A stretch of DNA of 64,000 nucleotides from positions 41,414-105,413 of the forward strand of contig NZ_JAPCKI010000018.1 in NCBI RefSeq assembly GCF_028680575.1, given 5' to 3'. The notes under the pieces are model-generated. The model ran no database searches. It was given only the letters and a program-made list of their open reading frames with translations, and was not told the DNA's origin. Source of the stretch: Acidovorax benzenivorans. Its GTDB lineage: Bacteria; Pseudomonadota; Gammaproteobacteria; Burkholderiales; Burkholderiaceae_C. The translations under genes were made by a program, and so were the position numbers. Positions within the stretch are counted from its first letter, which is position 1, and the number at the start of each line of letters is the position of its first letter. Below are positions 43,912-55,192 of the stretch, piece after piece.

Positions 43912-44763
43912 GTGTCTGATCGCCTGGCAGTTCTGCCGCAATACCTCCTGCCCAAACAGGCACTGACCACACTGGCTGGCAAGTTTGCATCGGCCCGGCT
44001 GGGCGGCCTGACCACGGCGGTGATCCGTCGCTTTGTCGCCCGCTACAACGTCAACATGGCCGAGGCGGCCAACCCCGACATTGCCAGCTACGCATCGTTC
44101 AACGACTTCTTCACGCGTGCGTTGAAGCCCGGCGCCCGCCCGCTGGCCCAGGCCGACCTGATCTGCCCCGTGGACGGTGCCATCAGCCAGTTTGGCCCCA
44201 TCGCCAAAGACCAGATCTTCCAGGCGAAGGGGCACACCTACTCCACCACCGCACTGGTGGGTGGCGATGCAGCCGCAGCAGCCCGCTTTGACAACGGCCA
44301 CTTCGCCACGCTGTACCTGAGCCCGCGCGACTACCACCGCATCCATATGCCCTGCGCAGGCGAGCTCACGCGCATGGTGCATGTGCCGGGTGATCTGTTT
44401 TCAGTGAACCCCACCACGGCACGCGGCGTGCCGGGCCTGTTTGCACGCAACGAGCGTGTGGTGTGCTTTTTTGAATCGGCCCAGGGGCCGTTTGTGCTGG
44501 TGCTGGTGGGTGCCACCATTGTGGGCAGCATGGCCACCGTGTGGCATGGCCAGGTCAACCCGCCACGCACGGGCACGCTGCGGCAGTGGGATTACACCAA
44601 GGGGCAGGTCAGCCTGCAGCAGGGTGAGGAGATGGGCCGCTTCTTGCTGGGATCCACCGTGGTGATGCTGTTCCCGGCAGGGCCGCTGCCATTCAACCCA
44701 CAGTGGGCCCCCACACGGCCCATCCAACTGGGCGAGGCCATGGCGACGCGCGCGGCGGGCTGA
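43912..44763 (+). CDS. psd: Phosphatidylserine decarboxylase proenzyme
   Basis: Membrane-associated enzyme of 283 residues that makes phosphatidylethanolamine from phosphatidylserine. The proenzyme cuts itself in LGST (residues 246-249), where Ser248 becomes the pyruvoyl group. VDGA holds Asp88 and DYHRIHMP the catalytic His. ASFNDFFTRALKPGARP and FSVNPTTARGVPGLFARNERV are family segments. The start codon is GTG with GAGGGG upstream. It lies 63 bp after the liv operon and may have its own promoter. Confidence 0.96.
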   Translation: MSDRLAVLPQYLLPKQALTTLAGKFASARLGGLTTAVIRRFVARYNVNMAEAANPDIASYASFNDFFTRALKPGARPLAQADLICPVDGAISQFGPIAKDQIFQAKGHTYSTTALVGGDAAAAARFDNGHFATLYLSPRDYHRIHMPCAGELTRMVHVPGDLFSVNPTTARGVPGLFARNERVVCFFESAQGPFVLVLVGATIVGSMATVWHGQVNPPRTGTLRQWDYTKGQVSLQQGEEMGRFLLGSTVVMLFPAGPLPFNPQWAPTRPIQLGEAMATRAAG

Positions 44764-44808
44764 CCGGCTGACTCTTTTTTACCCCTCCGCTGCGCGGCGG
44801 GGAGTGAC

Positions 44809-45018
44809 TTAGAACCTGTCTGGAACGCGCGTGAGATGAAAGGCCGTAGGCGTCACCTCAAGGGAATCCGGGTGCACGGGCTCCTCGTGGCCCACCAGGT
44901 AGATCATCAGCGCATTGCGGCGCACCACCACGTGGCTCACGGTTTCGCGCTGATGGTTCCATTGCACAAAGGCACCGGGCTTGAACAGGGGCATGTAGTA
45001 GTAGGCGGTGGGGTCCAT
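44809..45018 (-). CDS. Small conserved hypothetical protein
   Basis: Protein of 69 residues with a compact SH3-like beta pattern: LFKPGAFVQWNHQRETVSHVVVRRNALMIYLVGHEEPVHPDSLEVTP is the core (about 10-58), without signal or membrane segment. I recall similar small proteins in other Burkholderiales but no name. GGAGGAG lies about ten bases before the ATG. It is convergent with psd and lies near hutG with a 116-bp gap, on the same strand. Function unknown; the fold type often binds nucleic acid or protein. Confidence 0.7.
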   Translation of the reverse strand: MDPTAYYYMPLFKPGAFVQWNHQRETVSHVVVRRNALMIYLVGHEEPVHPDSLEVTPTAFHLTRVPDRF

Positions 45019-45134
45019 GGCGTGCGGCTCCTCCCGCTACAACGGGCCGGTGCGTAAGCGCGTGCCCGAACGGCGGTCCATGGCGGACCGACCGGCCCAT
45101 ACTAGCACCGATAACCCCTGGAGGGACGCACCCT

Positions 45135-45950
45135 TCAAGCCGATTGCGCTGCCGCAAAGGCCAGCGTGGCCTGCAGCATGCGGCGCAGGTGCGGCTGCAC
45201 GCCTGCCGCCACGTCGGGCAGGTAGTCAAACGGCAAGGCCTCCTGCATGTAGCTGCACTGCGTCATCTCCAGCTGCACCGCGTGAATGTTCTGCTCTGGC
45301 TGGCCATAGTGGCGCGTGATGTGCCCGCCCTTGAAGCGACCGTTGAGCACGGCGGTGTAACCCTTGGCCTCTTTGGCAATGGACAGCAGTTCATGCGCCA
45401 GCGCCGGGTCGCAGCTTTCGCCATTGGCCGTGCCCAGGTTCAGGTCGGGCAGCTTGCCTTCAAAAAAGCGCGGCAGCACCGAGCGGATCGAGTGGGCATC
45501 CCACAGCACGGCCACGCCATGCTGGGCACGGATGCGGTCGAGTTCGGCGCGCAGTTGCGCGTGGTACGGCGCCCAAACCGCATCGCGCCGCGCAGCCACC
45601 TCGGCGTCATCGGGCACGTCACCATGGGCGTAGATGGGCGTGTCATCAAAGGTATCGACCGGGCACAGGCCGGTGACGCTCTGGCCCGGGTACAGGCTGG
45701 CGCCATCGGGCGGGCGGTTCAGATCGACCACATAACGCGAGTGCGTGGCCACGAGGATGGAAGCCCCCATGTCTTTGGCAAACGCGTACAGCCGTTCCAT
45801 GTGCCAGTCGGTATCGGGCACCTGGCGGGCCTCGTCCGTAAAACGTGCCGCGAGCGCCGCAGGCACATGGGTGCCTGCATGGGGCATGGACACCAGCAGC
45901 GGCGCGGTGCCGGGGTAGAAGACAAAAGGTGGTGGAGAGGTATCGATCAT
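45135..45950 (-). CDS. hutG: N-formylglutamate deformylase
   Basis: Cytoplasmic metal enzyme of 271 residues that splits N-formylglutamate into glutamate and formate, the last step of the HutF-type histidine pathway. Landmarks are SMPHAGTHVP, DTDWHMERLYAFA, SRYVVDLNRP, WDAHSIRS, FKGGHITRHYG and HAVQLEM, consistent with metal-binding His, Asp and Glu in the FGase family. It is last in the hut run, 21 bp after hutF. I use the ATG at 45950 rather than the preceding GTG. Confidence 0.95.
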   Translation of the reverse strand: MIDTSPPPFVFYPGTAPLLVSMPHAGTHVPAALAARFTDEARQVPDTDWHMERLYAFAKDMGASILVATHSRYVVDLNRPPDGASLYPGQSVTGLCPVDTFDDTPIYAHGDVPDDAEVAARRDAVWAPYHAQLRAELDRIRAQHGVAVLWDAHSIRSVLPRFFEGKLPDLNLGTANGESCDPALAHELLSIAKEAKGYTAVLNGRFKGGHITRHYGQPEQNIHAVQLEMTQCSYMQEALPFDYLPDVAAGVQPHLRRMLQATLAFAAAQSA

Positions 45951-45971
45951 CACAGGTTCAAGGGTATGGAT

Positions 45972-47357
45972 TCAATCTGGCGCTACGGTGGCCGAACGCG
46001 CGGCCACGAACGCATCGGCCGCCGCATCATGCAGCGCATGTCGGCCGCTGGCGATGCGCCGCTGGCCCGCCACCCACACGCTGTCGATGGCAGACGTGCG
46101 GTGGCTGCCGAACACGTGGGCCGACAACATGCTGTGTGCGGGCAGATCGCGCAGCGCCACATGCTGCGCGTCCAGCGCCACCAGGTCGGCCTGCTGGCCC
46201 ACGGCCAGCCCGGCAATGGCCCGGCCTGCGGCCTGAGCCCCACCCTGCAAGGCCTGCAGCGTCATGGCGGTGGCCACCTCGGGTTGGGCCGGGGTGGCCA
46301 GCACATTGCGCTGGCGCAGCGTCAGACGCTGGCCGTATTCGAGCATCAGCAGCTCCTCGGCTGCGTTCACGCAGGCATGGCTGTCCGAGCCCACGCCCCA
46401 GCACCCGCCGTGCTGCAGCCACAGCGGCATGTCAAAAATGCCATCGCCCAGGTTGGCTTCCGTCGTGGGGCAGATGCCCGCCACGGCGCCCGTGCGGGCA
46501 GCGTCGGCGTATTCCTGCGGGGTCATGTGTGTGGCGTGCACCAGGCACCAGCGCTCGTCCACCGGAGCGTGGTCGAGCAGCCACTGCACGGGGCGCTGGC
46601 CGCTCCAGGCGACGCAGTCCTGAACCTCTTGCGTCTGCTCGGCAATGTGGATGTGGATCGGGGCCTGGGGGTTGAGCGCCGCGAGGCCCTGCGCCGCTGC
46701 CATCAGGCTGTCGGGCGGCACAGCACGCAACGAGTGCGGAGCCAGGCCCAGACCAGCCCTTTGCGCTTGTGCCACGGGCGCAAGGCGCTCCAATAATGAG
46801 AGCATGTTGTCCGTGCTGCGGATGAATCGGGCCTGGTCCGCACGCGGTGGCTTGGCGCCAAAACCGCTGGTCTGGTACAGCACCGGCAGCAGCGTGATGC
46901 CCATGCCTGCGTTCTGCGCAGCGCGCAGCAGTGCCAACGACAGCGTGGCATCGTCGGCATAGGGCGTGCCGCCTTGGTCGTGGTGCACGTAGTGGAACTC
47001 GCACACACTGGTGTAGCCAGCCTCCAGCATCTCCACGTACAGCCAGGTGGCAATGGCCTCCAGCGCCTGCGGCGTGATGCGCGCGGCAAAGCGGTACATC
47101 AGGTTGCGCCAGCTCCAGAAGCTGTCTTCTGCCTGGCCCCGGTATTCGGTGAGCCCCACAAACGCGCGCTGGAAGGCGTGCGAGTGCAGGTTGGGCATGC
47201 CGGGCAGCAGCGGGCCAGGCGCCCGAGCCACTCCCGCAGGGGCGATGCTGCCAGGGGTGACCTGGGTGATACGCCCTGCCCCATCCCACTCGATCAACAC
47301 ATTGCGCGCCCAGCCGGTGGGCAGCAGTGCGTCAGTGGCAAACAGTTGGTGCGTCAT
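45972..47357 (-). CDS. hutF: Formimidoylglutamate deiminase
   Basis: Amidohydrolase of 461 residues that converts N-formimino-L-glutamate to N-formylglutamate and ammonia. Metal site HSHAFQRA, then [29 protein letters not shown] and [14 protein letters not shown] match HutF. Together with hutG it identifies the five-step pathway used by Pseudomonas, rather than the one-step HutG (formiminoglutamase) route. It overlaps hutI by 4 bp. The start at 47357 ([16 protein letters not shown]) is chosen on family length. Confidence 0.96.
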   Translation of the reverse strand: MTHQLFATDALLPTGWARNVLIEWDGAGRITQVTPGSIAPAGVARAPGPLLPGMPNLHSHAFQRAFVGLTEYRGQAEDSFWSWRNLMYRFAARITPQALEAIATWLYVEMLEAGYTSVCEFHYVHHDQGGTPYADDATLSLALLRAAQNAGMGITLLPVLYQTSGFGAKPPRADQARFIRSTDNMLSLLERLAPVAQAQRAGLGLAPHSLRAVPPDSLMAAAQGLAALNPQAPIHIHIAEQTQEVQDCVAWSGQRPVQWLLDHAPVDERWCLVHATHMTPQEYADAARTGAVAGICPTTEANLGDGIFDMPLWLQHGGCWGVGSDSHACVNAAEELLMLEYGQRLTLRQRNVLATPAQPEVATAMTLQALQGGAQAAGRAIAGLAVGQQADLVALDAQHVALRDLPAHSMLSAHVFGSHRTSAIDSVWVAGQRRIASGRHALHDAAADAFVAARSATVAPD

Positions 47358-48640
47358 GGCAAGACTCCGTGAATGCGCCCTTGCCGCACGATGGTGCAGG
47401 CGGGCTTGTGCCCCAGCCAGTACGCCAGTTCGGCCGCCTCGCCCACAGGCCACAGCACAAAATTGGCGGGCCTGCCGGAGGCGATAAGGCCGTGGGTGTG
47501 CTGCAAACCCAGCGCACGTGCGGCATGGGTGGTGATGCCCGCCAGCGCCTCGGGCACCGTCAGGCGGAACAACGTGCAGGCCATGTTGGCCATGAGCAGC
47601 AGGCTAAGCGCTGGCGATGTGCCGGGGTTGTGGTCGGTGGAGACGGCCATGGGCACGCCCGCATCGCGCAACTGCGCGATGGGCGGCAAGTGCGTATCGC
47701 GCAGCGTGTAGTAGGCGCCGGGCAGCAGAACGGCCACGGTGCCTGCGGCTTTCATCGCAGCAATGCCGTCGGCCGACAGGTGTTCGATGTGGTCACACGA
47801 CAGCGCACCGTAGCGCGCTGCCAGCGCTGCGCCGCCCATGTCTGACAGTTGCTCGGCATGCAGCTTGACGGGGATGCCCAGCTTTTGCGCGGCCTGGAAC
47901 ACCTGCTCGGTTTCGGCCAATGTGAAGGCGATGCGTTCGCAGAACACATCGACCGCATCCACCAAGCCCTCGGCCGCCAGCGCGGGCAGCATTTCGTGGC
48001 AGACCAGATCGATGTAGTCCTGGCTACGCCCCGCATACTCGGGCGGCAGCGCATGCGCGCCGAGGAAGGTGGTGCGCACCGTCACCCCCAACGCCTCGCC
48101 CAAACGGCGGGCCACACGCAACTGCTTGCGTTCGTGCTCCAGCGCCAAGCCGTAGCCGGACTTGATCTCGATGGCGCACACGCCTTCGTCCAACAAGGCC
48201 TGCAGGCGCGGCACGGCCAGGGCGAACAGTTCGTCCTCGGTGGCCTCGCGCGTGGCGCGGACGGACGACACGATGCCCCCGCCTGCCTTCGCCACCTCTT
48301 CATACGTAGCGCCTGCCAGTCGCATGGCAAACTCGTTGGCGCGTTGCCCGCCGTACACCAGATGGGTGTGGCAATCGACCAGGCCGGGGGTGGCGATAGC
48401 GCCCTGGCCGTCAAAGCGGGGCAAAGCGGCAAAGGCCGTTGGCACCTGGGCTTGGGGCCCCACCCACTGCACCACGCCCCCCTGCACCACCACACACGCC
48501 AGCGCGCCCTCGGGCACCGGCACATCCGCCACCCACAACGTGGCCACGGGCCGCAGGCCCAGCCACACGCCGTCGGCGCTGGGCGCTGACGAGAGCGTCG
48601 AGATCACTCCCTGCCTGTTGCCGTTTGCTGCTGTATTCAT
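47354..48640 (-). CDS. hutI: Imidazolonepropionase
   Basis: Amidohydrolase of 428 residues that opens 4-imidazolone-5-propionate to N-formimino-L-glutamate, step three of histidine breakdown. Family motifs: [57 protein letters not shown] and [10 protein letters not shown], containing the metal His and Asp residues. Upstream on the same strand is an R2 repeat that separates it from hutD, so it may be read from the upstream genes or from its own promoter. Confidence 0.96.
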   Translation of the reverse strand: MNTAANGNRQGVISTLSSAPSADGVWLGLRPVATLWVADVPVPEGALACVVVQGGVVQWVGPQAQVPTAFAALPRFDGQGAIATPGLVDCHTHLVYGGQRANEFAMRLAGATYEEVAKAGGGIVSSVRATREATEDELFALAVPRLQALLDEGVCAIEIKSGYGLALEHERKQLRVARRLGEALGVTVRTTFLGAHALPPEYAGRSQDYIDLVCHEMLPALAAEGLVDAVDVFCERIAFTLAETEQVFQAAQKLGIPVKLHAEQLSDMGGAALAARYGALSCDHIEHLSADGIAAMKAAGTVAVLLPGAYYTLRDTHLPPIAQLRDAGVPMAVSTDHNPGTSPALSLLLMANMACTLFRLTVPEALAGITTHAARALGLQHTHGLIASGRPANFVLWPVGEAAELAYWLGHKPACTIVRQGRIHGVLP

Positions 48641-48650
48641 GGATTGATTT

Positions 48651-48712
48651 GCTATCTTTTATATAGCTACAAGCGCATATTCCACAAGCGCAAGCAGCCA
48701 ATTTTTTTCAAA
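48651..48712. repeat. R2 short interspersed repeat, copy D
   Basis: Has GCTATCTTTTATATAGCTAC, AAGCGCATATTCCACAAGCG and AGCCAATTTTTTTC. It lies within the hut operon between hutD and hutI. It is the only sizeable gap between hutD and hutG. Confidence 0.6.
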
Positions 48713-49339
48713 TTATGTTGCAGTGGCCGTGTGCAGGGCCACCCAGGCCAGCACCGGCGCATCGTCGGCGGACGCGGCCCCGGTTGCGCCGCGCACAGGG
48801 GTGATGGACCGAGCCACCTCGCCCCCCCCATCCACCCACCACACGCCCTGCCCCGCCGTCAGCACCTGCGGTACCTTGCCGTCGGGCTCCTCCCACCGCC
48901 AGGCGCCTTGCAGCACCATGCACAGGCCTGCAGCAGCACCCGCTGCGGGCGGCAGCGCATCGCGCACCACCTGCAACGCACCTTGCCATGCACCCCGACG
49001 CAGCATGAGGTTGAAGTCGGTGGAGACACCGCCCAGCATGTGGCAGTCCACCGGCTCTTCGCCAGAGAACGCCAAGGGTTGCCAGCGCTGGGCCAGCGCA
49101 TGCTGCCACTGCCCGACTGCGCCCTGCAGGTGCACACCATCCCCCTCCAGCAGCATGATCTGCCGGTCCACCCCCGGAAAAGCCGAGAACGGCCCAGAGC
49201 GCGCAATGGTCGCCACACTCACGCGCCATTCAAAACGATCCATGCCCGCGCCCAGCGGCCAGCACACCAGCTCACGCGTGCTGCCGCCACCGTTCTTCCA
49301 CGGCACTGGGGGCGTGGTGGCCAAGTCCAGAAACTGCAT
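48713..49339 (-). CDS. hutD: HutD family protein
   Basis: Cupin-like protein of 208 residues. The family opening is PVPWKNGGGSTRELVCWPLG and FEWRVSVATIARSGPFSAFPGVDRQIMLLEG follows. HutD is regularly found in hut operons; in Pseudomonas it has been proposed to limit hut expression by binding a pathway compound such as formylglutamate. The ATG shares one base with the stop of the dioxygenase upstream (TGATG), so translation is probably coupled. Confidence 0.93.
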   Translation of the reverse strand: MQFLDLATTPPVPWKNGGGSTRELVCWPLGAGMDRFEWRVSVATIARSGPFSAFPGVDRQIMLLEGDGVHLQGAVGQWQHALAQRWQPLAFSGEEPVDCHMLGGVSTDFNLMLRRGAWQGALQVVRDALPPAAGAAAGLCMVLQGAWRWEEPDGKVPQVLTAGQGVWWVDGGGEVARSITPVRGATGAASADDAPVLAWVALHTATAT

Positions 49340-50232
49340 CACGCCAGTTCACCCCTCAGCCTGTCATTGCCGTCCACCAGCAGCGGGAACAGCGGGTGGT
49401 CCATGGCGGCCCCTGCGGGCAGCTCATCGGCCAGGCCCGGAAACTCGGGCGAGGTCTTCCAAGGCCGGGGCGCGTGGCGTGTGTCGTCGCCCAAAAACCG
49501 CACCGAGAACACGCGGCGCCGGTTGGTGCCCTCCACCCCGCCTGACGCATGCAGCGTGAGCATGTGAAAACACACCACGTCGCCGGGCTCGATCTCCCAA
49601 CCCACGATGGGAAAGGCGTCGCGGCGGGCCTCGACATCGGGCAGGTCTTGCAGGCTGCCTTCAGGGAACCACTTCGCCTGGTTGTCCATGAAGGTGCGCG
49701 GCATGAGCCACGGCCCCTTGTGCGAACCGGCCACGAATTCGAGCGTGGCGGCACGGGATACCGGGTCCACCGGAATCCACATGCTGATGTTCTGCAGGCC
49801 GTCGATGTTGTAGTACGGCTGGTCCTGGTGCCACGGCGTGCGCTGGCGCGTGCCCGGCTCTTTCACCAGCACATGGTCGTGGTACAGCCGCACGGTGCGC
49901 GACTGCATGAGCCGCTGGGCAGCCAGGGCCAGCGGGGTTTCGTGCACGAAGCGGCCAAACTGCGGGATGTCCTGCCAGTTGCAAAAGTCCTCGAAGAACC
50001 GGCCCGGGTCGTCGGGCCGGCTGGCCACCTTGGCACGCGGGCTGGGCGCGGCCAGGTTGGCGTCGATGCCTTCGCGCAGCAGCGCTACCTCTTCGGGCGT
50101 GAGCAGCTGTTTGATGCACAGGGCGCCGTCACGGTCAAAGCGGGCAATGTCGTCTTCGGTCAGGCGTGCCTGCAAACGCTGGTGAAAGCGCTCTTGCAGG
50201 CGCGGGTCCATGGCGGGTGATAGCGAGGGCAT
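49339..50232 (-). CDS. PhyH-family Fe(II)/2-oxoglutarate dioxygenase in the hut cluster
   Basis: Predicted non-haem iron oxygenase of 297 residues. The N-terminal part LTEDDIARFDRDGALCIKQLLTPEEVALLREGID is typical of phytanoyl-CoA dioxygenase-like proteins. The iron motif HxD is in RTPWHQDQPYYN, and the distal His with the 2-oxoglutarate Arg is in MLTLHASGGVEGTNRRRVFSVRF. Members hydroxylate small molecules such as ectoine, amino acids and acyl-CoAs. It is translationally linked to hutD and follows an amino-acid ABC transporter, which points to oxidation of an imported histidine-related compound. The substrate is unknown. Confidence 0.88.
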   Translation of the reverse strand: MPSLSPAMDPRLQERFHQRLQARLTEDDIARFDRDGALCIKQLLTPEEVALLREGIDANLAAPSPRAKVASRPDDPGRFFEDFCNWQDIPQFGRFVHETPLALAAQRLMQSRTVRLYHDHVLVKEPGTRQRTPWHQDQPYYNIDGLQNISMWIPVDPVSRAATLEFVAGSHKGPWLMPRTFMDNQAKWFPEGSLQDLPDVEARRDAFPIVGWEIEPGDVVCFHMLTLHASGGVEGTNRRRVFSVRFLGDDTRHAPRPWKTSPEFPGLADELPAGAAMDHPLFPLLVDGNDRLRGELA

Positions 50233-50290
50233 GCGGGCTTGTCTCCTGTTGTGTTGTTGACCTTCGTCGTGCACCACGCCACACCCGGCC

Positions 50291-51085
50291 TCAGGCGCGG
50301 GTCAGCACGGCCTGCAGGAAGGAGCGCGTGCGCTCCTGCGTGGGGTTGGTGAAGATGGTGGCGGGCAAGCCTGCCTCGATGATGCCGCCGCCGTCCATCA
50401 CCACCACCACGTCGCCCACCTCGCGTGCAAAGTCCATCTCGTGCGTCACGACCATCATGGTCATGCCTTCGCTGGCCAGCAGCTTCATGACCTGCAGCAC
50501 CTCGCCCACCAGCTCGGGGTCGAGCGCCGACGTGGGCTCGTCGAACAGCATCACGCGCGGTTCCATGGCCAGCGCGCGGGCAATGGCTACACGCTGCTTT
50601 TGCCCACCCGACAGGCTGGCGGGCATGGCCCCAGCCTTGTGCGCCAGGCCCACCTTGGTCAGCAGGGCCTGGGCACGCTCCTCGGCCTCCTTGCGCGAGA
50701 GGCCGCGCAGCTTGCGCGGGCCCAGCGTGACGTTGTCGAGCACCGACAGGTGTGGGAACAGATTGAACGACTGGAACACCATGCCCACTTCTTCGCGCAG
50801 GGCGTTGAGGTCATGGTCCGGCAGCATGCGGCCGTCCTGCACCAGCGTGCGGCCGCAGATCTCCACCGAACCGCCCTCGGGCTGCTCCAGGCCGTTGCAG
50901 CAGCGCAAAAAGGTGCTCTTGCCCGAGCCACTGGGCCCGATGACCACCACCACTTGCGACGGCAACACATCAAAGTCGATGCCGTTCAGCACCACATGGT
51001 TGCCGAACGACTTGCGCAGTCCGCGAATGCGCACGATGGGCTCTGCGGCCGGGCCCGCTCCGTTCACGACAGACGACTTCTTCAT
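50291..51085 (-). CDS. Polar amino acid ABC transporter ATP-binding protein (HisP/GlnQ-like)
   Basis: ATPase of 264 residues. Walker [10 protein letters not shown], the Q-loop [17 protein letters not shown], the signature [15 protein letters not shown], Walker [15 protein letters not shown] and H-loop [11 protein letters not shown] are complete and typical of the polar-amino-acid class. Its start overlaps the permease stop by 4 bp. Only one permease gene is present, so the permease probably forms a homodimer. Confidence 0.94.
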   Translation of the reverse strand: MKKSSVVNGAGPAAEPIVRIRGLRKSFGNHVVLNGIDFDVLPSQVVVVIGPSGSGKSTFLRCCNGLEQPEGGSVEICGRTLVQDGRMLPDHDLNALREEVGMVFQSFNLFPHLSVLDNVTLGPRKLRGLSRKEAEERAQALLTKVGLAHKAGAMPASLSGGQKQRVAIARALAMEPRVMLFDEPTSALDPELVGEVLQVMKLLASEGMTMMVVTHEMDFAREVGDVVVVMDGGGIIEAGLPATIFTNPTQERTRSFLQAVLTRA

Positions 51086-51750
51086 TGCACCATCCCCCCG
51101 GCACGAAGGCGCAACTCCATGCGACGCAGCACCAACGAAGTGACACCCGTGAGGATGAAATACACCACCGCAATCGCCAGGTACACCTCCAGCGAACGGT
51201 ACGACACACTGATGATCTTCTGCCCCTCATGCATCAGGTCATGGATGGTGAGCAGCGACACCAGTGCCGAGTTTTTTATGAGTGCGATGAATTCATTGCC
51301 CAGCGGCGGAATCATGCGCACCACGGCCTGCGGCAGCACCACGGTGCGCATGGCCAGGCCCGACGACATGCCGATGGAGCGCGCTGCCTCCATCTGCCCC
51401 TTGTCGATGGACTGGATGGCGCCGCGCACCACCTCGGACACATAGGCGCCCGAGTAGATGCCCAGGCCGATCACGCCGCACACAAAGGCGGGCAACAGAA
51501 TGCCGAACTGCGGCAGGCCAAAGAACAGGATGAACAGCTGCACCAGCAGCGGCGTGCCACGAATCGCGGCCACATAGGCGGTGCACAGGGCGTAGACCAC
51601 CCGGCGCTTGGGGTTCAGGCGGCCAATGCCCACCAGCAGGCCCATGACACAGCCCAGCAGCAGCGAGGCAGCCGTGATTTCCACAGTGACCAGCGCGCCC
51701 GCCAGCAACTGGGGCAACCCGGCCCAGACAGGAGAAAAATCGAGTTCCAT
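51082..51750 (-). CDS. Polar amino acid ABC transporter permease (HisM/GlnP-like)
   Basis: Inner-membrane permease of 222 residues with five helices. The conserved region [60 protein letters not shown] (the EAA loop) and [20 protein letters not shown] mark the HisMQ family. GGAGAAAAATCGAGTTCC precedes the ATG. It is co-transcribed with its ATPase and binding protein. Confidence 0.94.
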   Translation of the reverse strand: MELDFSPVWAGLPQLLAGALVTVEITAASLLLGCVMGLLVGIGRLNPKRRVVYALCTAYVAAIRGTPLLVQLFILFFGLPQFGILLPAFVCGVIGLGIYSGAYVSEVVRGAIQSIDKGQMEAARSIGMSSGLAMRTVVLPQAVVRMIPPLGNEFIALIKNSALVSLLTIHDLMHEGQKIISVSYRSLEVYLAIAVVYFILTGVTSLVLRRMELRLRAGGMVQ

Positions 51751-51784
51751 GGCTCAGTTCGGCAACGGTCAGTGGGTCAGGGGC

Positions 51785-52534
51785 TTACTTGGCAGCGCTG
51801 TTGCTAAACCACTTCTTGACGATGGCCGCATAGGTGCCGTCGGCCTTGAGCTTGGTGATGGCGCCGTTGACGGCCTTCGTCAGCTCGGGCGTGTCTTTGC
51901 GCAGTGCCATGCCGTACTCTTCGGTGGTGAGCTGCTCATCGAGCACACGCAGGCCGGGGCGGGTACGCACGTACTGGAACGCGGCTGGCTTACCGGTCAC
52001 GGCGGCATCGGCGCGGCCAATGTCCACCAGGTTGAACATTTCCTGGTTCTTCTCGACCTCGACGCGCTGCACCTTGGGGAATTTTTCGGTCAGGTACGCC
52101 ACCGACTTGGTGCCCACCTGCACGCTGACTTTCTTGCCATCCAGGTCGGCCAGCTTGTTGATGGCCTTGTTGTCGGCCTTCACCATCACCACCAGGCCAC
52201 CGGCGTAGTAAGAGTCGGTGAAGTCCACCACCTTCTTGCGCTCGTCGGTGATGTAGATGGCCGATACCGCCATGTCAAAACGCTTGGAGATCAGACCGGG
52301 AATCAGGCCCTTGAAGTCGATGTCCACCCATTCGACCTGCTTGCCCATGGTCTTGGCAATCGCTTCCACCAGCTCGACGTCAAAGCCCGTGCGTTTGCCG
52401 TTCTCGACAAACTCCATGGGCGGAAACGTGGCATCGGTGCCCACACGCAAGACGTTGTCTTGGGCCTGTGCACCCGCGGTGCAAAAAGCTGCGGCGGCCA
52501 GGCTGGCCAGAAGAAGGTTGCGACGAAGGTTCAT
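51785..52534 (-). CDS. Polar amino acid ABC transporter substrate-binding protein (HisJ-like)
   Basis: Periplasmic receptor of 249 residues (SBP_bac_3). Signal peptide MNLRRNLLLASLAAAAFCTAGAQAQ, then VLRVGTDATFPPMEFVENGKRTGFDVELVEAIAKTM, DMAVSAIYITDERKKVVDFTDSYY and DVDIGRADA-like (here VDIGRADAAVTGKPAA). The Arg that binds the ligand carboxylate (ITDERK) and the aromatic residues of the pocket are present. AGGAGC precedes the ATG. The hut context points to histidine or a relative. Confidence 0.93.
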   Translation of the reverse strand: MNLRRNLLLASLAAAAFCTAGAQAQDNVLRVGTDATFPPMEFVENGKRTGFDVELVEAIAKTMGKQVEWVDIDFKGLIPGLISKRFDMAVSAIYITDERKKVVDFTDSYYAGGLVVMVKADNKAINKLADLDGKKVSVQVGTKSVAYLTEKFPKVQRVEVEKNQEMFNLVDIGRADAAVTGKPAAFQYVRTRPGLRVLDEQLTTEEYGMALRKDTPELTKAVNGAITKLKADGTYAAIVKKWFSNSAAK

Positions 52535-52565
52535 GGTGAAAGCTCCTGGGGAGGGGTGAGGGAAA

Positions 52566-53342
52566 TCAGGGAGAAGTGAGCTGGCGGGAGATGCGCGCCG
52601 CGGCAACGACAGCCATGCCGGTGAGCGCGGCCTCCTGCCCCTGGGCTCGCAAGATCGGGGCCATCAGGGTGATGGCTCCGGCGGCCTGCCGGGGAGAGCC
52701 GAACACGGGCACGCTGACGCCCCAGACACCGGCATCCACCTCACCAGTGCTGACGGCGTAGCCAGCCTTGGCAATGCCTTCCAGCTCGGTCAGCGCCGCC
52801 TGGCGCTCGGTGGTGCCTGCGCCGTAGTGCAGGTCCAGAATGGCATTGCGCGTGACCGGGGCCACATGGGCGAGCAGGCACTTGGCAGAAGCACCAGCGC
52901 GCAGCGGCACGCTGCGCCCTTTTTCAAACGAGCAGCGCAGGGCCTGCGTGCTGTCCACCATGTCCAGGCACACCACGCTGTCGTTCACGGCCACCACCAG
53001 CCCCACGCTTTCATGGGACTGCCGGGCCAGGGCCTGCATGTCCGGCCGCGCGTGGTGCACCAGGTGCGACGCCATGTCAAAGCCCAGGGCCAGTTGCAGG
53101 CTCAGCGGCCCGGGCGCGTAGTGCCCGCTGCTCTCCAGCACAAAGCCCCACAGCTTGAGCCGTGCGAGCTGCCGGTACAGCGTGCTGCGCGCCAGGCCCG
53201 TGGCCTCCACCAGCTCGGCGGCCGACATGGGCTGGCCATGCTGCGCCAGCACCGCCAGCACGTGCAGAACACGGTCGGCGGCGGCAACGGAGGTCGGTCC
53301 ACGGGTGGGCATGGACTCAGTATCAAAGGATTGCAGCTGCAT
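52566..53342 (-). CDS. IclR family transcriptional regulator
   Basis: Regulator of 258 residues. The N-terminal winged helix (about 20-85) has VLAVLAQHGQPMSAAELVEATGLARSTLYRQLARLKLWGFV. The C-terminal effector domain (about 95-250) has VGLVVAVNDSVVCLDMVDSTQALRCSFEKGRSVPLRAGASAKCLLAH. It heads the sub-operon with the amino-acid transporter, dioxygenase and hutDIFG, and is downstream of hutU. A perfect 8-5-8 inverted repeat lies right before its start, probably an autoregulatory operator. It gives the locus a second regulator besides HutC. Confidence 0.92.
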   Translation of the reverse strand: MQLQSFDTESMPTRGPTSVAAADRVLHVLAVLAQHGQPMSAAELVEATGLARSTLYRQLARLKLWGFVLESSGHYAPGPLSLQLALGFDMASHLVHHARPDMQALARQSHESVGLVVAVNDSVVCLDMVDSTQALRCSFEKGRSVPLRAGASAKCLLAHVAPVTRNAILDLHYGAGTTERQAALTELEGIAKAGYAVSTGEVDAGVWGVSVPVFGSPRQAAGAITLMAPILRAQGQEAALTGMAVVAAARISRQLTSP

Positions 53343-53352
53343 TCAAACCCAA

Positions 53353-53373
53353 CATTCCCACCGAATGGGAATG
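53353..53373. promoter_or_regulatory. Perfect inverted repeat upstream of iclR, probable operator
   Basis: CATTCCCA-N5-TGGGAATG, 8-bp perfect arms, lying 11-31 bp upstream of the IclR start codon in the 79-bp hutU-iclR gap. An extra GTTCCC half-site follows at 53376-53381. It differs from the HutC sites, so it fits control by the IclR protein. Confidence 0.6.
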
Positions 53374-53421
53374 CCGTTCCCTTTTTTCACATCCCTGTCA
53401 CACCTCCTTGCTGACGCTGTT

Positions 53422-55152
<1,731 letters not shown>

Positions 55153-55192
55153 GGTGGGCTCCTGGTAATCGATGGGTGGGAAGTTAGATGGA

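Noticed and set aside
44775..44808. GC-rich hairpin after psd as a terminator
   Set aside because: The T-run lies before, not after, the stem on the plus strand, and on the minus strand the stem is followed by A rather than T. It has one mismatch, so it is not a canonical terminator on either strand.
45144..46796. A 550-codon plus-strand open frame across hutG and hutF
   Set aside because: Spans two well-identified genes on the other strand and has no recognised protein family.
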